Assembly: GCA_902702965.1 (NCBI GenBank)
Contig: CACRXP010000047.1
Coordinates: 559,956 to 623,955 of the forward strand
Source: Spirometra erinaceieuropaei
Lineage: Eukaryota > Platyhelminthes > Cestoda > Diphyllobothriidea > Diphyllobothriidae
Length of the DNA stretch: 64,000 nucleotides
Reading direction: 5' to 3'
The translations under genes were made by a program, and so were the position numbers. The notes beneath the pieces were generated by a model. The model was not told the origin of the DNA, did not search any database, and saw nothing but the letters and a program-made list of their open reading frames with translations. Positions 21,937 to 32,330 of the stretch are shown here, one piece after another (positions within the stretch are counted from its first letter, which is position 1; the number at the start of each line of letters is the position of its first letter).

Positions 21937-22248
21937 TCATCTGGGATCGTTGCACGTGGCGTGATGACCGATATTCGCGCCGTTAATTGCTGCAACTTCA
22001 TCACGTGCGTTGGATATTGGTGTGATGATTGCTTGACCATCTGACGCGCTGACCCGGGTGTTGGGAAGAGTGTTCACCTCTGCGCTCCCCGCGTGGCCAA
22101 TAACTCCGCCTAGACGAAGTCTCAGCACGGCGTATTGAATGGGAAGATCATTGCACTTGTTAATAGACTGGGGGCCAGTAAACCATGACTCAAGCAGCTC
22201 CCGGCTCACGCGGTTGTCACCTCTTGCGAGAATTTCGGCCTCGTCAAA
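21937..22248 (-). pseudogene. PLE-B endonuclease C-terminus and extension
   Basis: The minus-strand frame begins abruptly inside the endonuclease at KFDEAEILARGDNRVSRELL, continues ESWFTGPQSINKCNDLPIQ and then a tail of about 70 residues (LRLGGVIGHAGSAEVNTLPN ... AIITPISNARDEVAAINGAN) before TAA. The Asn of SINK corresponds to the conserved late Asn of the PLE GIY-YIG domain (VNRH in PLE-A). The tail recurs at 2.94-3.1 kb and in decayed form at 20.3 and 24.1 kb, so it was once translated. The upstream two thirds of the endonuclease and all of the reverse transcriptase are missing. Confidence 0.8.
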
Positions 22249-22290
22249 TTTGACGACGGATTCGAGCAGGAATCCAAAACGTCAGGCTAA
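22246..22290 (+). ncRNA. Decayed, inverted hammerhead at the capped end of PLE-B copy 4
   Basis: Plus strand: TTGACGA replaces CTGATGA at 22250-22256, stem II GGATTC/GAATCC is intact, AAAAC replaces GAAAC, then GTC at 22281-22283. Two essential bases are changed. It faces away from the other hammerhead of this insertion. The sequence before the core is coding sequence of the other orientation, so its stem I 5' strand is not original. Confidence 0.65.
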
Positions 22291-22383
22291 TAAAGCTCTT
22301 GTCCCGGCAATCGTGTCTTCTTCTCCTTCTTCTTCTTCTTCTTCAAGACTGCTTCCTGGGACTCGTCTCTTCGTTTGTATTGG

Positions 22384-22396
22384 CAGATCTAGTAAA
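22384..22396. repeat. Target-site duplication, right copy (PLE-B copy 4)
   Basis: CAGATCTAGTAAA, same strand as the left copy, directly follows TATTGG at the element's right edge. Confidence 0.75.
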
Positions 22397-23158
22397 TTCA
22401 TATTTTTCAGTTACGGAACTGATTTTTCTACCGAAACTGAGGATGGCCTGCTAACCAAGAGGCATCGCCAGAGCGCAGAAAAGTCAGAGTTACGACATTG
22501 TAAAACGAACACATTCAGAAGCTACAGAACGTCTGGTCCTGCCTCAAGGCTGGGTAAAAGGAGAATGCTGTTGATTTGTGTTTGTCTTTTGTCTCTGTGA
22601 CTTGGCGTGGGAGGGTACGGGCAGGAGAATATGGGGCTAAACTTGGGGTTGAGGCTGTCCCTTTAGCAAATTGCATCCGTAGTAAGGTAGCATAGACGAA
22701 CAACCGAAGTAGGCAAGCAGGCATCCGGCCTGTATAATAATGTGCGTGCGAGAACATCTGCCCAGAGGACCGTTTTCGTCCGAGGGTGACGTATGCATTG
22801 ATAGGGGGAACATTTCGGTTACTTCGCAAGTTCAGACGGGGTTTGTCTATGAACCCTTCATCGGCGGAAACTAAACTCATATAAAGAAGTAATAATGAGG
22901 ATACGAGTGCCTTTTGAGGGTTATGTAGCAGTTATGTTATCCTAGGTAGTGCGGAATATAGGCAAAAGAATATGGTTACCCCTGCTTGTGAACGGCTTAT
23001 TACCCACATAGCCAACAATGTGAAGAAGAGAAAAACAGCTACTTATTTGCCGTGATGACTATCCCAGGCTTAAATAACTCCCGTGATAATACTTGAAGTT
23101 TATCACTGTAGACCCTTCCGCGTAGGATACGTTGACGACCTCGCACGCAGTAAACGTA

Positions 23159-23885
23159 CAGTGAGTGACCAATCTCATGAAATGTTGGCTGAAATTCTCA
23201 AACTCATTTTCGATAAGGAAGAATTACCAAGGTGGGATTATAATATTGAGTATCATACGCCATAATCCTATGATATTTAAGGCTCACCAGGATGTTGGCT
23301 TTTAAATGCACTGATTTTTGACCCGTAGATACATAACTCGGCAAGACATGACTACATGATTCACATCGATCTTCAATGGTCTTATTGATTAAAATATACT
23401 TTATCGGAAACGTATAAAAGGATATGCTTTCTTTCGGTCATTCAGTAGGTCACGTTGTCTTCGCATTCAAAACCAAAAAGATGGGTATACATAAGTTATG
23501 AAAAAGTTGCCTAATTCCCGAATAATTTTGAGCCTGATCGACCGTTGCATTAGCATTAGTAGGTTTCAGTCAACAAGATGCATGCATATTACTCTATGCC
23601 TTTAAAAATGCCGTATAAAATTTCTTAAACTTTGCAATGGATGCAGACTATGTTGTATATTTTATGAGGAACTTTAGTAGCCGGAATCGTACGATACTGT
23701 ATGAATGGACATTGCCGAAAGATATCTTTTCCTGGAGTTCTAAATGTGAAGACGATGTAATTTTCTACTAACGAGCAAAAGAAAGTATATTTTGCATAGT
23801 TTCCACAGAACCTGTTGGAATTTATAAGCCCATCGAAAATCAATGCGAAAAATGCCTGCTACTCAAGTATTTATGTTTTGTCAAA
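23159..23885. mobile_element. Foldback MITE, right end cut off by PLE sequence
   Basis: The left end CAGTGAGTGACCAATCTCATG, preceded by TA, and a left arm like that of the 8.3 kb element are present, as is the central block (CCTAATTCCCGAATAATTTTG, ATGGATGCAGACTATGTTG). The right arm starts near 23750 but stops at about 23885, before its terminus, where PLE-B sequence begins. Confidence 0.75.
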
Positions 23886-23889
23886 TCTT

Positions 23890-24310
23890 ACGTGACCTAC
23901 CTCCTTGCCCGAGGAGACAAACGTGCACGCCAGGCAATGCTTGAGTCATGGTTATCCGGCCCAAAGTTCACTAATTAGCGCAATGATCTTTTCATGGCAA
24001 AACAAATAGCTCCATGGGGAAGGGCGGACGAACATTGTTACCAGGGGCAACATTGGTGAGCTCACTTCCCAGGACATTACTGTGCTAATAACCGACACCG
24101 GTGCTGCACTCGCAACCGTTAATAACTCCGTTGGGGGCGATAAGTTATCACCAAATTAAGTATGTATACTTGCAATGAATACGGAGGCTGTTAACCTTAA
24201 TCTGTGTGTAGGTACTTAACAACTGCATCCTGTAAATATTGCTTACTCTTGTGAACCCCTGCCCCGTCTATTGTTGTCTTTGATGTTGCGTTCAAGCGTG
24301 AACCCCCAGC
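23890..24310 (+). pseudogene. PLE-B copy 5: endonuclease C-terminus relic
   Basis: The plus strand reads LLARGDKRARQAMLESWLSG, then PKFTN, a TAG, and RNDLFMAKQIAPWGRADE, matching the end of the endonuclease and the extension in the copies at 2.9 and 22.1 kb. VITDTGAALATVNNSVGG follows in another frame. The 3' region to about 24310 is diverged and its hammerhead position is unrecognisable. Confidence 0.65.
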
Positions 24311-24374
24311 ATCTGGCGAACTGTCATTGTGTTTAGCGACCAGGTTTCCTCCTTGTCATCTGCTTCATAGAGCT

Positions 24375-24600
24375 CGCCTGTCAAAGTCGGATGGCAGACA
24401 GAGCCGAAGGGTTCACTGCCACGGCAGGAAACACCTGGGATCGTTTATCGGATTTGGCGCAATTGCGGACAGAACAACTACTTCGGAGAAACTGGGAGAT
24501 TACTCGGGGCACAGAGGACGATGTGCTCGAGTTAGAGTCCAAAACGTCAGGCCAATTACCTTCTTGCTCCAATGATCGCATCCCCATCTTCCACTGAACT
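24375..24600 (+). pseudogene. PLE-B copy 6: endonuclease core joined to terminal-repeat tail
   Basis: The frame reading WQTEPKGSLPRQETPGIVYR, IWRNCGQNNYFGETGRLLG covers the endonuclease core. A stop follows at 24530-24540, and then a truncated hammerhead 3' half (TCCAAAACGTCAGGCCAATTA) and a CAATGATCGC tail. Everything between the core and the hammerhead's second half is deleted. It lies after copy 5 but represents an earlier part of the protein, so the two are separate insertions. Confidence 0.75.
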
Positions 24601-26584
24601 TGAAGATTCCCAATCGGAAGGCAAGTAAGACGATTTGATGGGCAAAACTTTACTGATGCCGAGAGGGAGAGTTGCAGATATCTTTCTCACCAGGCAGGCG
24701 TCCGCCGAAGCGCATGCGCCCCAACTTTTTCAGCTGTGGCCAACCTATGAAGAGAGAAACATCGATCGGCGTCGGAAGCTGTAGGTTGTGTTGCGCGTGT
24801 TAGGTATACCAGAGGTGACGTTAGTATGCCGCTGCACCGACGACCGTGAGAGCGGACATCTACACTCTCTTTTGTTTTTATTGGCAAGTCTATATGAATA
24901 TGTATACACGGACGGTCTTTAGTGTTGTTCATCTTTACGAATTCATCAAGCTGATTAGAATACGAAGTGGGTCTGCATGGTATGGCGGGAAGCGAAGGGA
25001 GAAAATTAAACGTCGAGGGGTTTTCAATCATCTAGCTGATGGTTTCCAGTTGGAAACATGTCAACTTTTCCAGAGTTTGATAACCCTCCGCATATGCTGA
25101 TCATATTTTCCAAACTTATGTGCTTACCGAAAGTTACGGCAACTTTGAATGACAGTCTGCAGGCTGGTCGCCTTTTCCACGAACATCCACATGGCAAAAT
25201 ACCATTTACTGCTAGTCCGCTTCCACCGAGGAATTCGCTGGTTTCACCAGCCATATGAATAGCAGCTTTCTAGTAAATGAACGTAATGACTGTTTTTTCA
25301 TCAGGTCAATAGGCCTGGGAGGAAAAACTTAGCACCCTTTCAAAAGAGACCTTATCCCCCCACTCAAGCTGGCTTGTTTGAAGATATTAATCAATCAGCA
25401 AGAACGGAATCCATATTCATGTATGTCTGTCGGCACGTACGCAACTGTATTACGCGTGGAACCAGTCCAGGTCAGCACTTTGTCTAAGGGTCTGAGTTCA
25501 AAATTATCAGAAAAGTAATCACCCAGTCTGCCTAGCGCTTTGTTAACTAGCAAATGCAACCGCATCTATGCGCAACGCGGTAGCATCCTTCAAAAGGAGA
25601 CGTTATCTGATGTGACTGCTTTCCGGACACCGAAAAAAGACGCATGATGAGTCCTGGGTGCATGTTCAGCATTTTCTGGAAAGACCCTTGTACAAGCGAC
25701 CGACAATTTTTGTTTTGTGAGGATTTTGTGGTTCTGTTGGGTCAGACTAACATACTGTGTAACCGAGACCTGGTGTATGCAACTGACAGACACTAAGAAT
25801 GTCCTCTGTCCGTTGATATGCGAAAATCAATCAAAATAAAGATTCGGACCAGTAACTGTGTGAGAGGTCGGTAAATGTGCGGCGCTTGAAAAACATATTA
25901 ATTTTGTCTTACCAAACGTCCAGATTTTTTCCTCTTTGCCAAGGTTTTCATGGTAAATTTGACCTCTTATCCTATTGCCGGCAATAACTTACATCGCAAC
26001 ATGCAGTATCTGGCAACTAAGACAGTTTTGAAGTGTCCTTAAAATAAAAGGACTCAAGAAGCATCCGGTATACTGAAAGAATCCCCTAACGTTCACTAAT
26101 GAGGACTCAGTTTAGATTGCCGACCACGTCGACAAGATAGAAAATTTGCACATAATTTTATGCAGTGGAACTGGCGGACGTGATTCTAGTTTTGGGAGTC
26201 GTAAGATATACTATGTAGGTTATTATATGAACTTTTTAGTTACAACCATGTCACGTATCTCAATAGTTTTGCTGGTTCCTTTAGAGTGACGTGTCTTTTG
26301 TTTGAGCATTGTGAACGACACTTCGGTCAAATACAATCTATGTCCGAGAAAAAAATGGCTTCTTCAAGTGCTGACAATGGCGTATTAAACGTGATCTGCA
26401 TTTTTTCTTCATTTTCTTGCTGAATGTTTGTTCATTGGCACACCCCTTGTGCTCCTGTGTCCCTCGCCAATGATTTTGAAATTTCAGACGTCTGCACCCA
26501 TCATTAACCGGAATCGCTGTAACATAAGTCGCCACATTAAGGACTACGGACGTCCTTTTCAAGAGGAAGGCAGTGAATGACAGG

Positions 26585-27530
26585 TCACCAAGGACAATCG
26601 ATTAATCCACCTTCGGCACAGACGTCAGGAGGGCGCGTAGGTCTTCGTAGAACTTTATCTTCGTCTCGTCCGAGCCGGTCACTGTTAGGGTGTAGGCACT
26701 GATTGTGTGACGAAGTTGGATGCCCGAAGAGCCCGACGGAGGCTCATTAGGCGATCGCTGATGAAATGCGGCAGACAGGGCAGTCGTCGCACGATGTCAT
26801 TCTGGGTGGCAGTGGCGACGTCCGCGTCCCGTCGCTCTGCCTTGCGGCGACCGCTCCAAAAGAAGGTGTTGCCGGCACCAACCTACTCCAGTTGGCTTTG
26901 TTCGGAAAATCGAGTCTCGCTGAGTGCAGCAGTGTCTGCCTTCTTGCGCGCCAGTTCTCATGCCACTTGCGGAGTCCTTGGTTCCGATCGGTTGTTCCTG
27001 GAATTGTCTGAAGTAGGACTAACGTTCTTAGCCGCCAGAGTGAGCGGACTCACCCTAGCTGCCTGTGGAGTGAGACGGCGGGGATGAGGAGGAGGAGGAA
27101 GAGACAGAAGATTGTCTTGTGCTTTGGTTCCGACCGTATGTTTGGCAGGTTGTCAGCCATGGCCTGCGTGAACCCAGCGTATTTTAGAGCTCCTTTAGTA
27201 GCCCCTTGCCCTCGCGGCCGAAAGCCGCACCCTCTTTAAAAAGGGCTCCCTTGTCGAACCAGACTAATACAGCTCCCCACTATGGGTCAAGGGGTTTAGT
27301 AAGAGAACAACCAATGGCATGGGTCGCCCAAATGATTGTTGCCAGTCTCGCCGTATGACGTAGGACCATGAGGCAAGACAGTAGAGTAAAAATATTGAAG
27401 GCCGGGGGACAAGTGCGGAGAGAAAGTGAAAGAGGGGCAGACTTACCGTGTGTGAAGATGCACACACTGATACCCTCACCTGGTTTACCCCACCGGTCAA
27501 GGCTGCTACCGGGGTGTGCCCGCTAGGCCG
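26585..27530 (-). pseudogene. LINE 5' region with APE-type endonuclease, truncated at its 3' end
   Basis: On the minus strand a leader (27.1-27.5 kb) is followed by endonuclease coding: LAAKNVSPTSDNSRNNRSEP, then ADTAALSETRFSEQSQLE, VGAGNTFFWSGRRKAERRDA, NDIVRRLPCLPHFISDRLMS, and after a frameshift ISAYTLTVTGSDETKIKFYE, DLRALLTSVPKVD, SIVLGD. SETR and ISAY followed by LGD are hallmarks of the exonuclease/phosphatase-fold endonuclease of non-LTR retrotransposons. Internal TGA and TAG codons plus the frameshift kill the frame. The homology stops right at LGD(FN), so the reverse transcriptase is missing. RTE-like and CR1-like families are both possible. Confidence 0.8.
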
Positions 27531-27536
27531 AGCTTA

Positions 27537-28528
27537 CAGTAGGTGTGCTAACTCATGAAATGTCAATCAAAATTTTGAAATGCCTTCTGGTTTCGAGAAG
27601 ATAAATTAAAGTGTTGTAAAACTAATCATGATGCAGCATAAATCTATAATGATCCAGTTACCTCAGGGTGTCGCCTTTCGAGAGAACTTATTTTTGGCTG
27701 CATGCAAGATCTATACGCTGCAAAAAATAACTACTTATGTAGCATGCAATTTTCTCATTGATTTTCTAGCCCTTGAAAATTCAATTTTATTTCATGGAAA
27801 ACATGCATATAAATATTCATTCCTTTACTTATTCGGTAGAAAATCACGTCTTCTTCCAATTTCTTACTCAAAAGAAGGGCATAATTCAGTTTTAAAAAAC
27901 TCTTCTAATTCCCGAATAATTTTGAACTCGACCTGCCGTTACACTTGCATTCAGGGTTTCAAACCTACAAGCTGTCTATTTCCCGTGTACGGAAAACCAT
28001 GCATTTCTCTACGGTGTTAAGACGAGACCATATGAGGTTCATAAAATTTAGCAGTGGATTTTAACAATATTGTTGACTTTACAAGCCACATTCGTAAATG
28101 CAGATACATGACCCCTCATGAACGGCCATTTCACGGTATTAAAAATCTCACAATTAGAAACTTTTTAAAAACCGAATTATACTCTTCTTTTGAGTATGAA
28201 TTTGGACGAAGACGTAATTGTCTACCGAACACGTAAAAGAATGAATATTTTTATGCATGTTTTCCATGAAATATTATTGAATTTTCAAGGGCATCGAAAA
28301 TCAATGAGAAAATTTTCATGCTACTTAAGTAGTCATTTCTCGCAGAGTATAGATCTTGCATGCAGCCTAAGATAAGTTCTTTCGAATGCTGACACCCTGA
28401 AGTAACTGGATCATTATAGATTTATGCTGCATCGTGATTAGTTTTACAACACTACTTAATTTATCTTTTCGAAACGAGAACACACTTCGAAATTTTGATT
28501 GACATTTCATGAGTTAGCACATCTACTT
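27537..28528. mobile_element. Foldback MITE, 992 bp
   Basis: The left terminus CAGTAGGTGTGCTAACTCATG (TA before it) and the right terminus CATGAGTTAGCACATCTACT are inverted. The arms share TGATGCAGCATAAATCTATAA, a CTACTTA(A/T)GTAG palindrome and the ACGTCTTCTTCC region. The last terminal base is changed and the right TA is lost. Its length equals that of the 8297-9288 element. Open frames inside (130, 61 and 60 codons) are by-products of the arms. Confidence 0.8.
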
Positions 28529-28829
28529 CAGGAAGCTTCAGGAAGCTACAGATGAGTTTTGGGTGCCAGTTAATTGACGATAGGCGTAGTCGCCACTTGC
28601 AAGCAAGTGAGCGATTTACGAAGACCTTCGCGCGAACCTATAACTCACATCCACACACCCCAGTTCCTCATTACAGACAAGTGACCCGCTTAAAACGATC
28701 ACAGTGTGCTAAAGGCCATGGTTCGGAAAGTTGCAAACTGACGCTGTCACTCACATCACGCAGTCAGCCCAGCCGTGTGTTTTTGTGGAGTTGCGCACTG
28801 GTTGGCTGAGCATCAGGCTGCGATGACTC

Positions 28830-29060
28830 CTTAATGTGGTCCCATGCCCTTCCCACTTGGTTGGTGTTGGAGCCATCCCCTTTCCTCTTGTGTAAATTTG
28901 TGGTTGTTCATATGGGAGCCAAGTGGTATGGTGGCACCCCCAGGTGCTGGTTCACGCCGTGCCAGCCATCTGCCTTCTCTGTCGTCTCCGGTCTTCTCCA
29001 CTCTGTCATTACACCGTGCGTAGGTGAGGGAAGGAAGAGTGCGGTAGATGCAGCGCAAAT
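28830..29060 (-). repeat. Dispersed repeat T, copy 3
   Basis: On the minus strand ACAGAGTGGAGAAGACCGGAG, GGCAGATGGCTGGCACGGCG and CATGGGACCACATTAAG match the repeat at 34380-34565 on the plus strand. It has no recognisable coding. Confidence 0.55.
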
Positions 29061-29109
29061 TTTAGCGCACATCACCCTCCCTGCTCGTGCCCCGTTTTGG
29101 GGCACACCG

Positions 29110-31139
29110 TGGACATAATTGATAACGACGCTTGAATTGTCAATTGCATTTGCCCTCGTCCAAAATGACTGAATCCAAAGTACCTGTAGTGCCATATAAA
29201 CAAACTCAGTGACAGGTAAAGACGTCCTTGTTTTTCCCATTGAAATAACTTGCACGTAAAACATGAACAGCATGCTGACACGGTTCAAGGTTCTTTGAGA
29301 TCCACAATAAAGTTGGAGGGGCCACGTGCGCTCAGTTTGCAAAGAAAAGCCAGGGAGATCACATTGCGCGAAATGCGTCCCTTTTTATTATAATCCGCGA
29401 GCGTCATGGCACAGTGTGGCAAGTTTTGCGTTTCTTCCTCCACCATAGACTTAAAAGTTATTAAAATAAAGGCAAGTGGTGGATAAATTTTAAGCGTAAG
29501 GCTGGACGTCCTACTGAAGAGGCAAAGACGCGCATGAAGGTTCATTTTGGTCATTCGACTGAAGGAAGAAGAATTTAAGCTGATTGTTCCGCCAAACATT
29601 ATTTTCGGCTCCTCGCCAGGTGAGGGAAATTCTCCTCCAACAAAATTTGCTCAACACGAAGTAGTCTTCGATAGCGTTATAAGTTTCCTACTATAGATAG
29701 CAACAAAAGGTGACTTCAGGGCGACATTTAACGCATTTTTTCCTTAAACGGGCTTTTAACTCATTTAAAAATTTCGAGCCTTCTTTCAAAACGCCATTGT
29801 CCCCTCAGCAAAAGGAGTGTGTTGCCATGGGTAGACCCTTTGCGTTTTAGTGATTTTCACGGCTTTTGGGTACGTGTTGTAGCTGGAATTCGAGTTTTCC
29901 GGTTGTTTTCTTTCGTTGTTTGAAATTACTCAAAATAAGGAATTCTACCAGATGGCCTCAGCATGCCAACTGGCCACCTTTATGAGCTAACTACGCCTGT
30001 TAAATAATTCCTATTTGCTTGATGCCTTCTCATGCCTTGTGAATTCAAAGTAGTGGATGCCGTGGACTCAAATCACCCTTTTCTCCAACAGCAGTAGCAG
30101 AATCCCCCCACCACCATCGGATTAAACACGGAAACTCGAGGCCGAAGCGATAATCGATAAACCGTTCGAACTGTTTCGCTAAAATTAACATTGTACACGC
30201 CTTTTACCGCTTTGCTCCCCGTCAGAGGCGGCTGAAGCTTTCAATTTCAATACGTGGTTCTCCCAGATTATCGGAAGGGGGAGGTTCTTCCAACAGATGC
30301 TGAGTAACTGTCAATATTCCCGTCAATTTAACTTTCATGAATTGTCAACACACACCTTGGAAGGCAGAGAAAATCCGAACAATTAGTATTGTTTCGAGCG
30401 AAGGTGCTTCTTGAACTCCCCGTTTGCCTTTAATTTATTCCAATTTATTTAAAAATGGTTATGTGGTCAAAGTTCTTGACGACGGTCGGTTTGTCCTACT
30501 TAGGGAGATTACCAGAGAACATCTGGTGTTTTGCAGCGTTTGCAGGCTGTGAAACTGATTTTTATTATCTATTCACCAGGGAACATTCATTTACATGGAG
30601 ACTGATTAACTGAAATCGGGGCACAAACTCGCTTAGAAGCTAAACAAGAACGAAGCCTTCTGGGATATGTTGTAGGGGTAGTCGATTATCACATGGTGAT
30701 AAGATATTATTGTAACCGTGACAGCGGATAGCAACGGGCCAGTAAGAATTTACTAAGCCTTTACCGGTATGTCGTTTCTCACCGTCATCTAATGCGGGAA
30801 TTCACTGTGGACAATCAAGATAACTGTAACGATTTGAGATCAGACGTCTGGTTTTTTGTAGCTATATCAGAATTTTTGCCGTCATGGTTTGTAAGTATGT
30901 GGTCAGCTTACTCACATTCAGCGCAAACGTGGACTCGAATACTTCTCTTCTCTTAAGAATAACAATAATAATGAACTTTGAGACATAATCGTTGGTGTCT
31001 TTTTATGCTTCGACGATTCACGCGAATTTAGCTAAACACCATCAGTCGGTAAATGTATGCTCGTCAACCACGTATCGGTTGTAGTAGGATTCCCAGCATT
31101 TATCAAATTCTGTCCCTTTTCATCCAACTTTGTTCAGTG
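29110..31139. other. Intergenic, no gene recognised
   Basis: The longest frame is 104 codons (29285-29599, minus) with no domain I know. No transposon ends were recognised. Confidence 0.45.
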
Positions 31140-31660
31140 TCACAACAGAATCAAAAAGACCAGAGGCAGGAGAGGGCGTAGCGGGCTGGCGCACCTGTAA
31201 CCGCAACGAAGTATGCTGCCACATGGACTAAAGTCTCATAGAGTGGGAGTGATATTGAAACCATATTAAGAAGTCGCAGTTACAGCCTAACTCTCGGTTT
31301 ACCAGTCGGTACTTCCACATAAATGTGCATCAGGCGGACTGCGAGGTACGAGTTATCCCGTCAATTAGCAACTTTTAAAGCCCCGGCTTTTAGCGCATCG
31401 TCATAGTCTCAAGCGCGTCAAAGTTTTTATAGTGAGCCATATGCCCTGAGGGAGTCCAGTCTCTTTTCCCACTCTCAGTCACCAGTCAACCGTCCAAACC
31501 TGTGGGTTATCCGATCCGAGGAATGGAGCCAGTGGCTGACAAAACTAAGGGGTCACCTGCGCGTGTCTCATACACGATCTGGTCCCAAAATGAAACATGC
31601 CGAGATTTCACACCTTCCAACCTGTCAGGGTACTGTTTTTAGCACACCACGAGAGTTCAG
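31140..31660 (+). repeat. Dispersed repeat T, copy 1 (decayed)
   Basis: It shares ordered landmarks with 34.4-35.15 kb: GAGGCAGGAGAGGGCGTAGCG, CCATATTAAGAAG, CCAGTGGCTGACAAAACTAAG, and CTGTTTTTAGCACACC near the end. It runs directly into repeat S copy 2. Confidence 0.5.
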
Positions 31661-32160
31661 AAGCGTATCGGATTGGGTGAGGTTTGGTCCTACAGCCTCA
31701 CCTGAGTGATTCCTGCTTACCATTTTAATCCAGCGAGTGAACCTGCCCCCGGGGAGGAGTGCTTATACAGCAGCCTCGGTTACTTCAGTTATCAGTTCAC
31801 ACACGCTTGTCTCCGCGTGGTTCGAGCCCAGCTTGCGTCCCCCTTATTATCCTAATCCAGCGAATGGCCAAGCAGACTTGCTAATGGAATTGTTCATAGT
31901 AGCCATGCATTGCGAATTACCACGCGGTTCCTCCAGTGGCCTTCCAGTTGCGCTTGCGCTACCCCTCCCTTATTATCTACATCCATCGAGTGGCTGTTCT
32001 GGCAGCGTGTGCACGCGACAACCACTTGCTTCCCTGCCCATGTTTCGAGCTCTGCTAGCGTTATCTCCCCCCTTTTAGTCCAAAAAGTGGCTAAATTAGG
32101 TATGCGAACTAAAATTGTTTTAGTTTGCTAACCATATGTTATCCATCAAGTGGGATTGCA
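31660..32160 (+). repeat. Dispersed repeat S, copy 2
   Basis: It matches 20840-21490 but lacks about 110 bp (20892-20995 of the other copy). Internal ATCCTAATCCAGCGA-type phrases recur near 31735, 31860 and 31990, showing the same tandem units. The 113-codon frame inside has no domain. Confidence 0.65.
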
Positions 32161-32330
32161 AAACTAAATCTCTTGTCTTTGTCGGTAATAACATTCTGTC
32201 GATATCATGCGCCGCTGTGCGGCTGCTAGTTTGGCTCGAGAGAGAGAGAGCCCGTAAGGCCCAACGGAACGAGTGGGCTACGTAGAAACGATGATTACGC
32301 GCCCCTCTACCATTATATATATAATGTTTG
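32161..32330 (+). repeat. SINE body end and 3' module
   Basis: CTCTTGTCTTTGTCGGTAATA marks the SINE body end and leads straight into the 3' module (ATGCGCCGCTGTGCGGCTG, a GAGAGAGAGAGAG run, CCCGTAAGGCCCAACGGAACG), the reverse complement of which is at 7060-7198. The tRNA-like head is absent, so this is a 5'-truncated copy. Confidence 0.65.

Larger units (their letters stand above)
21743..22383 (-). mobile_element. PLE-B copy 4: truncated element with inverted cap and 13-bp target duplication
   Basis: The perfect direct repeat CAGATCTAGTAAA at 21730-21742 and 22384-22396 bounds the insertion. Reading on the minus strand from 22248, there is the last part of the endonuclease and C-terminal extension (to 21937), then a 3' non-coding region, a complete hammerhead, a tail ending GATCGTGTCTTC and a run of TTC triplets. 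From about 22249 to 22383 a second terminal-repeat segment runs in the opposite direction, with its own decayed hammerhead, TTC run and a CTGCTTCCTGGGACTCGTC segment. The GAA run on the left and the TTC run on the right make the ends inverted. Confidence 0.85.

Noticed and set aside
27628..28020. A 130-codon frame
   Set aside because: It is entirely within a foldback MITE arm and centre. Equivalent frames are not conserved in other copies.
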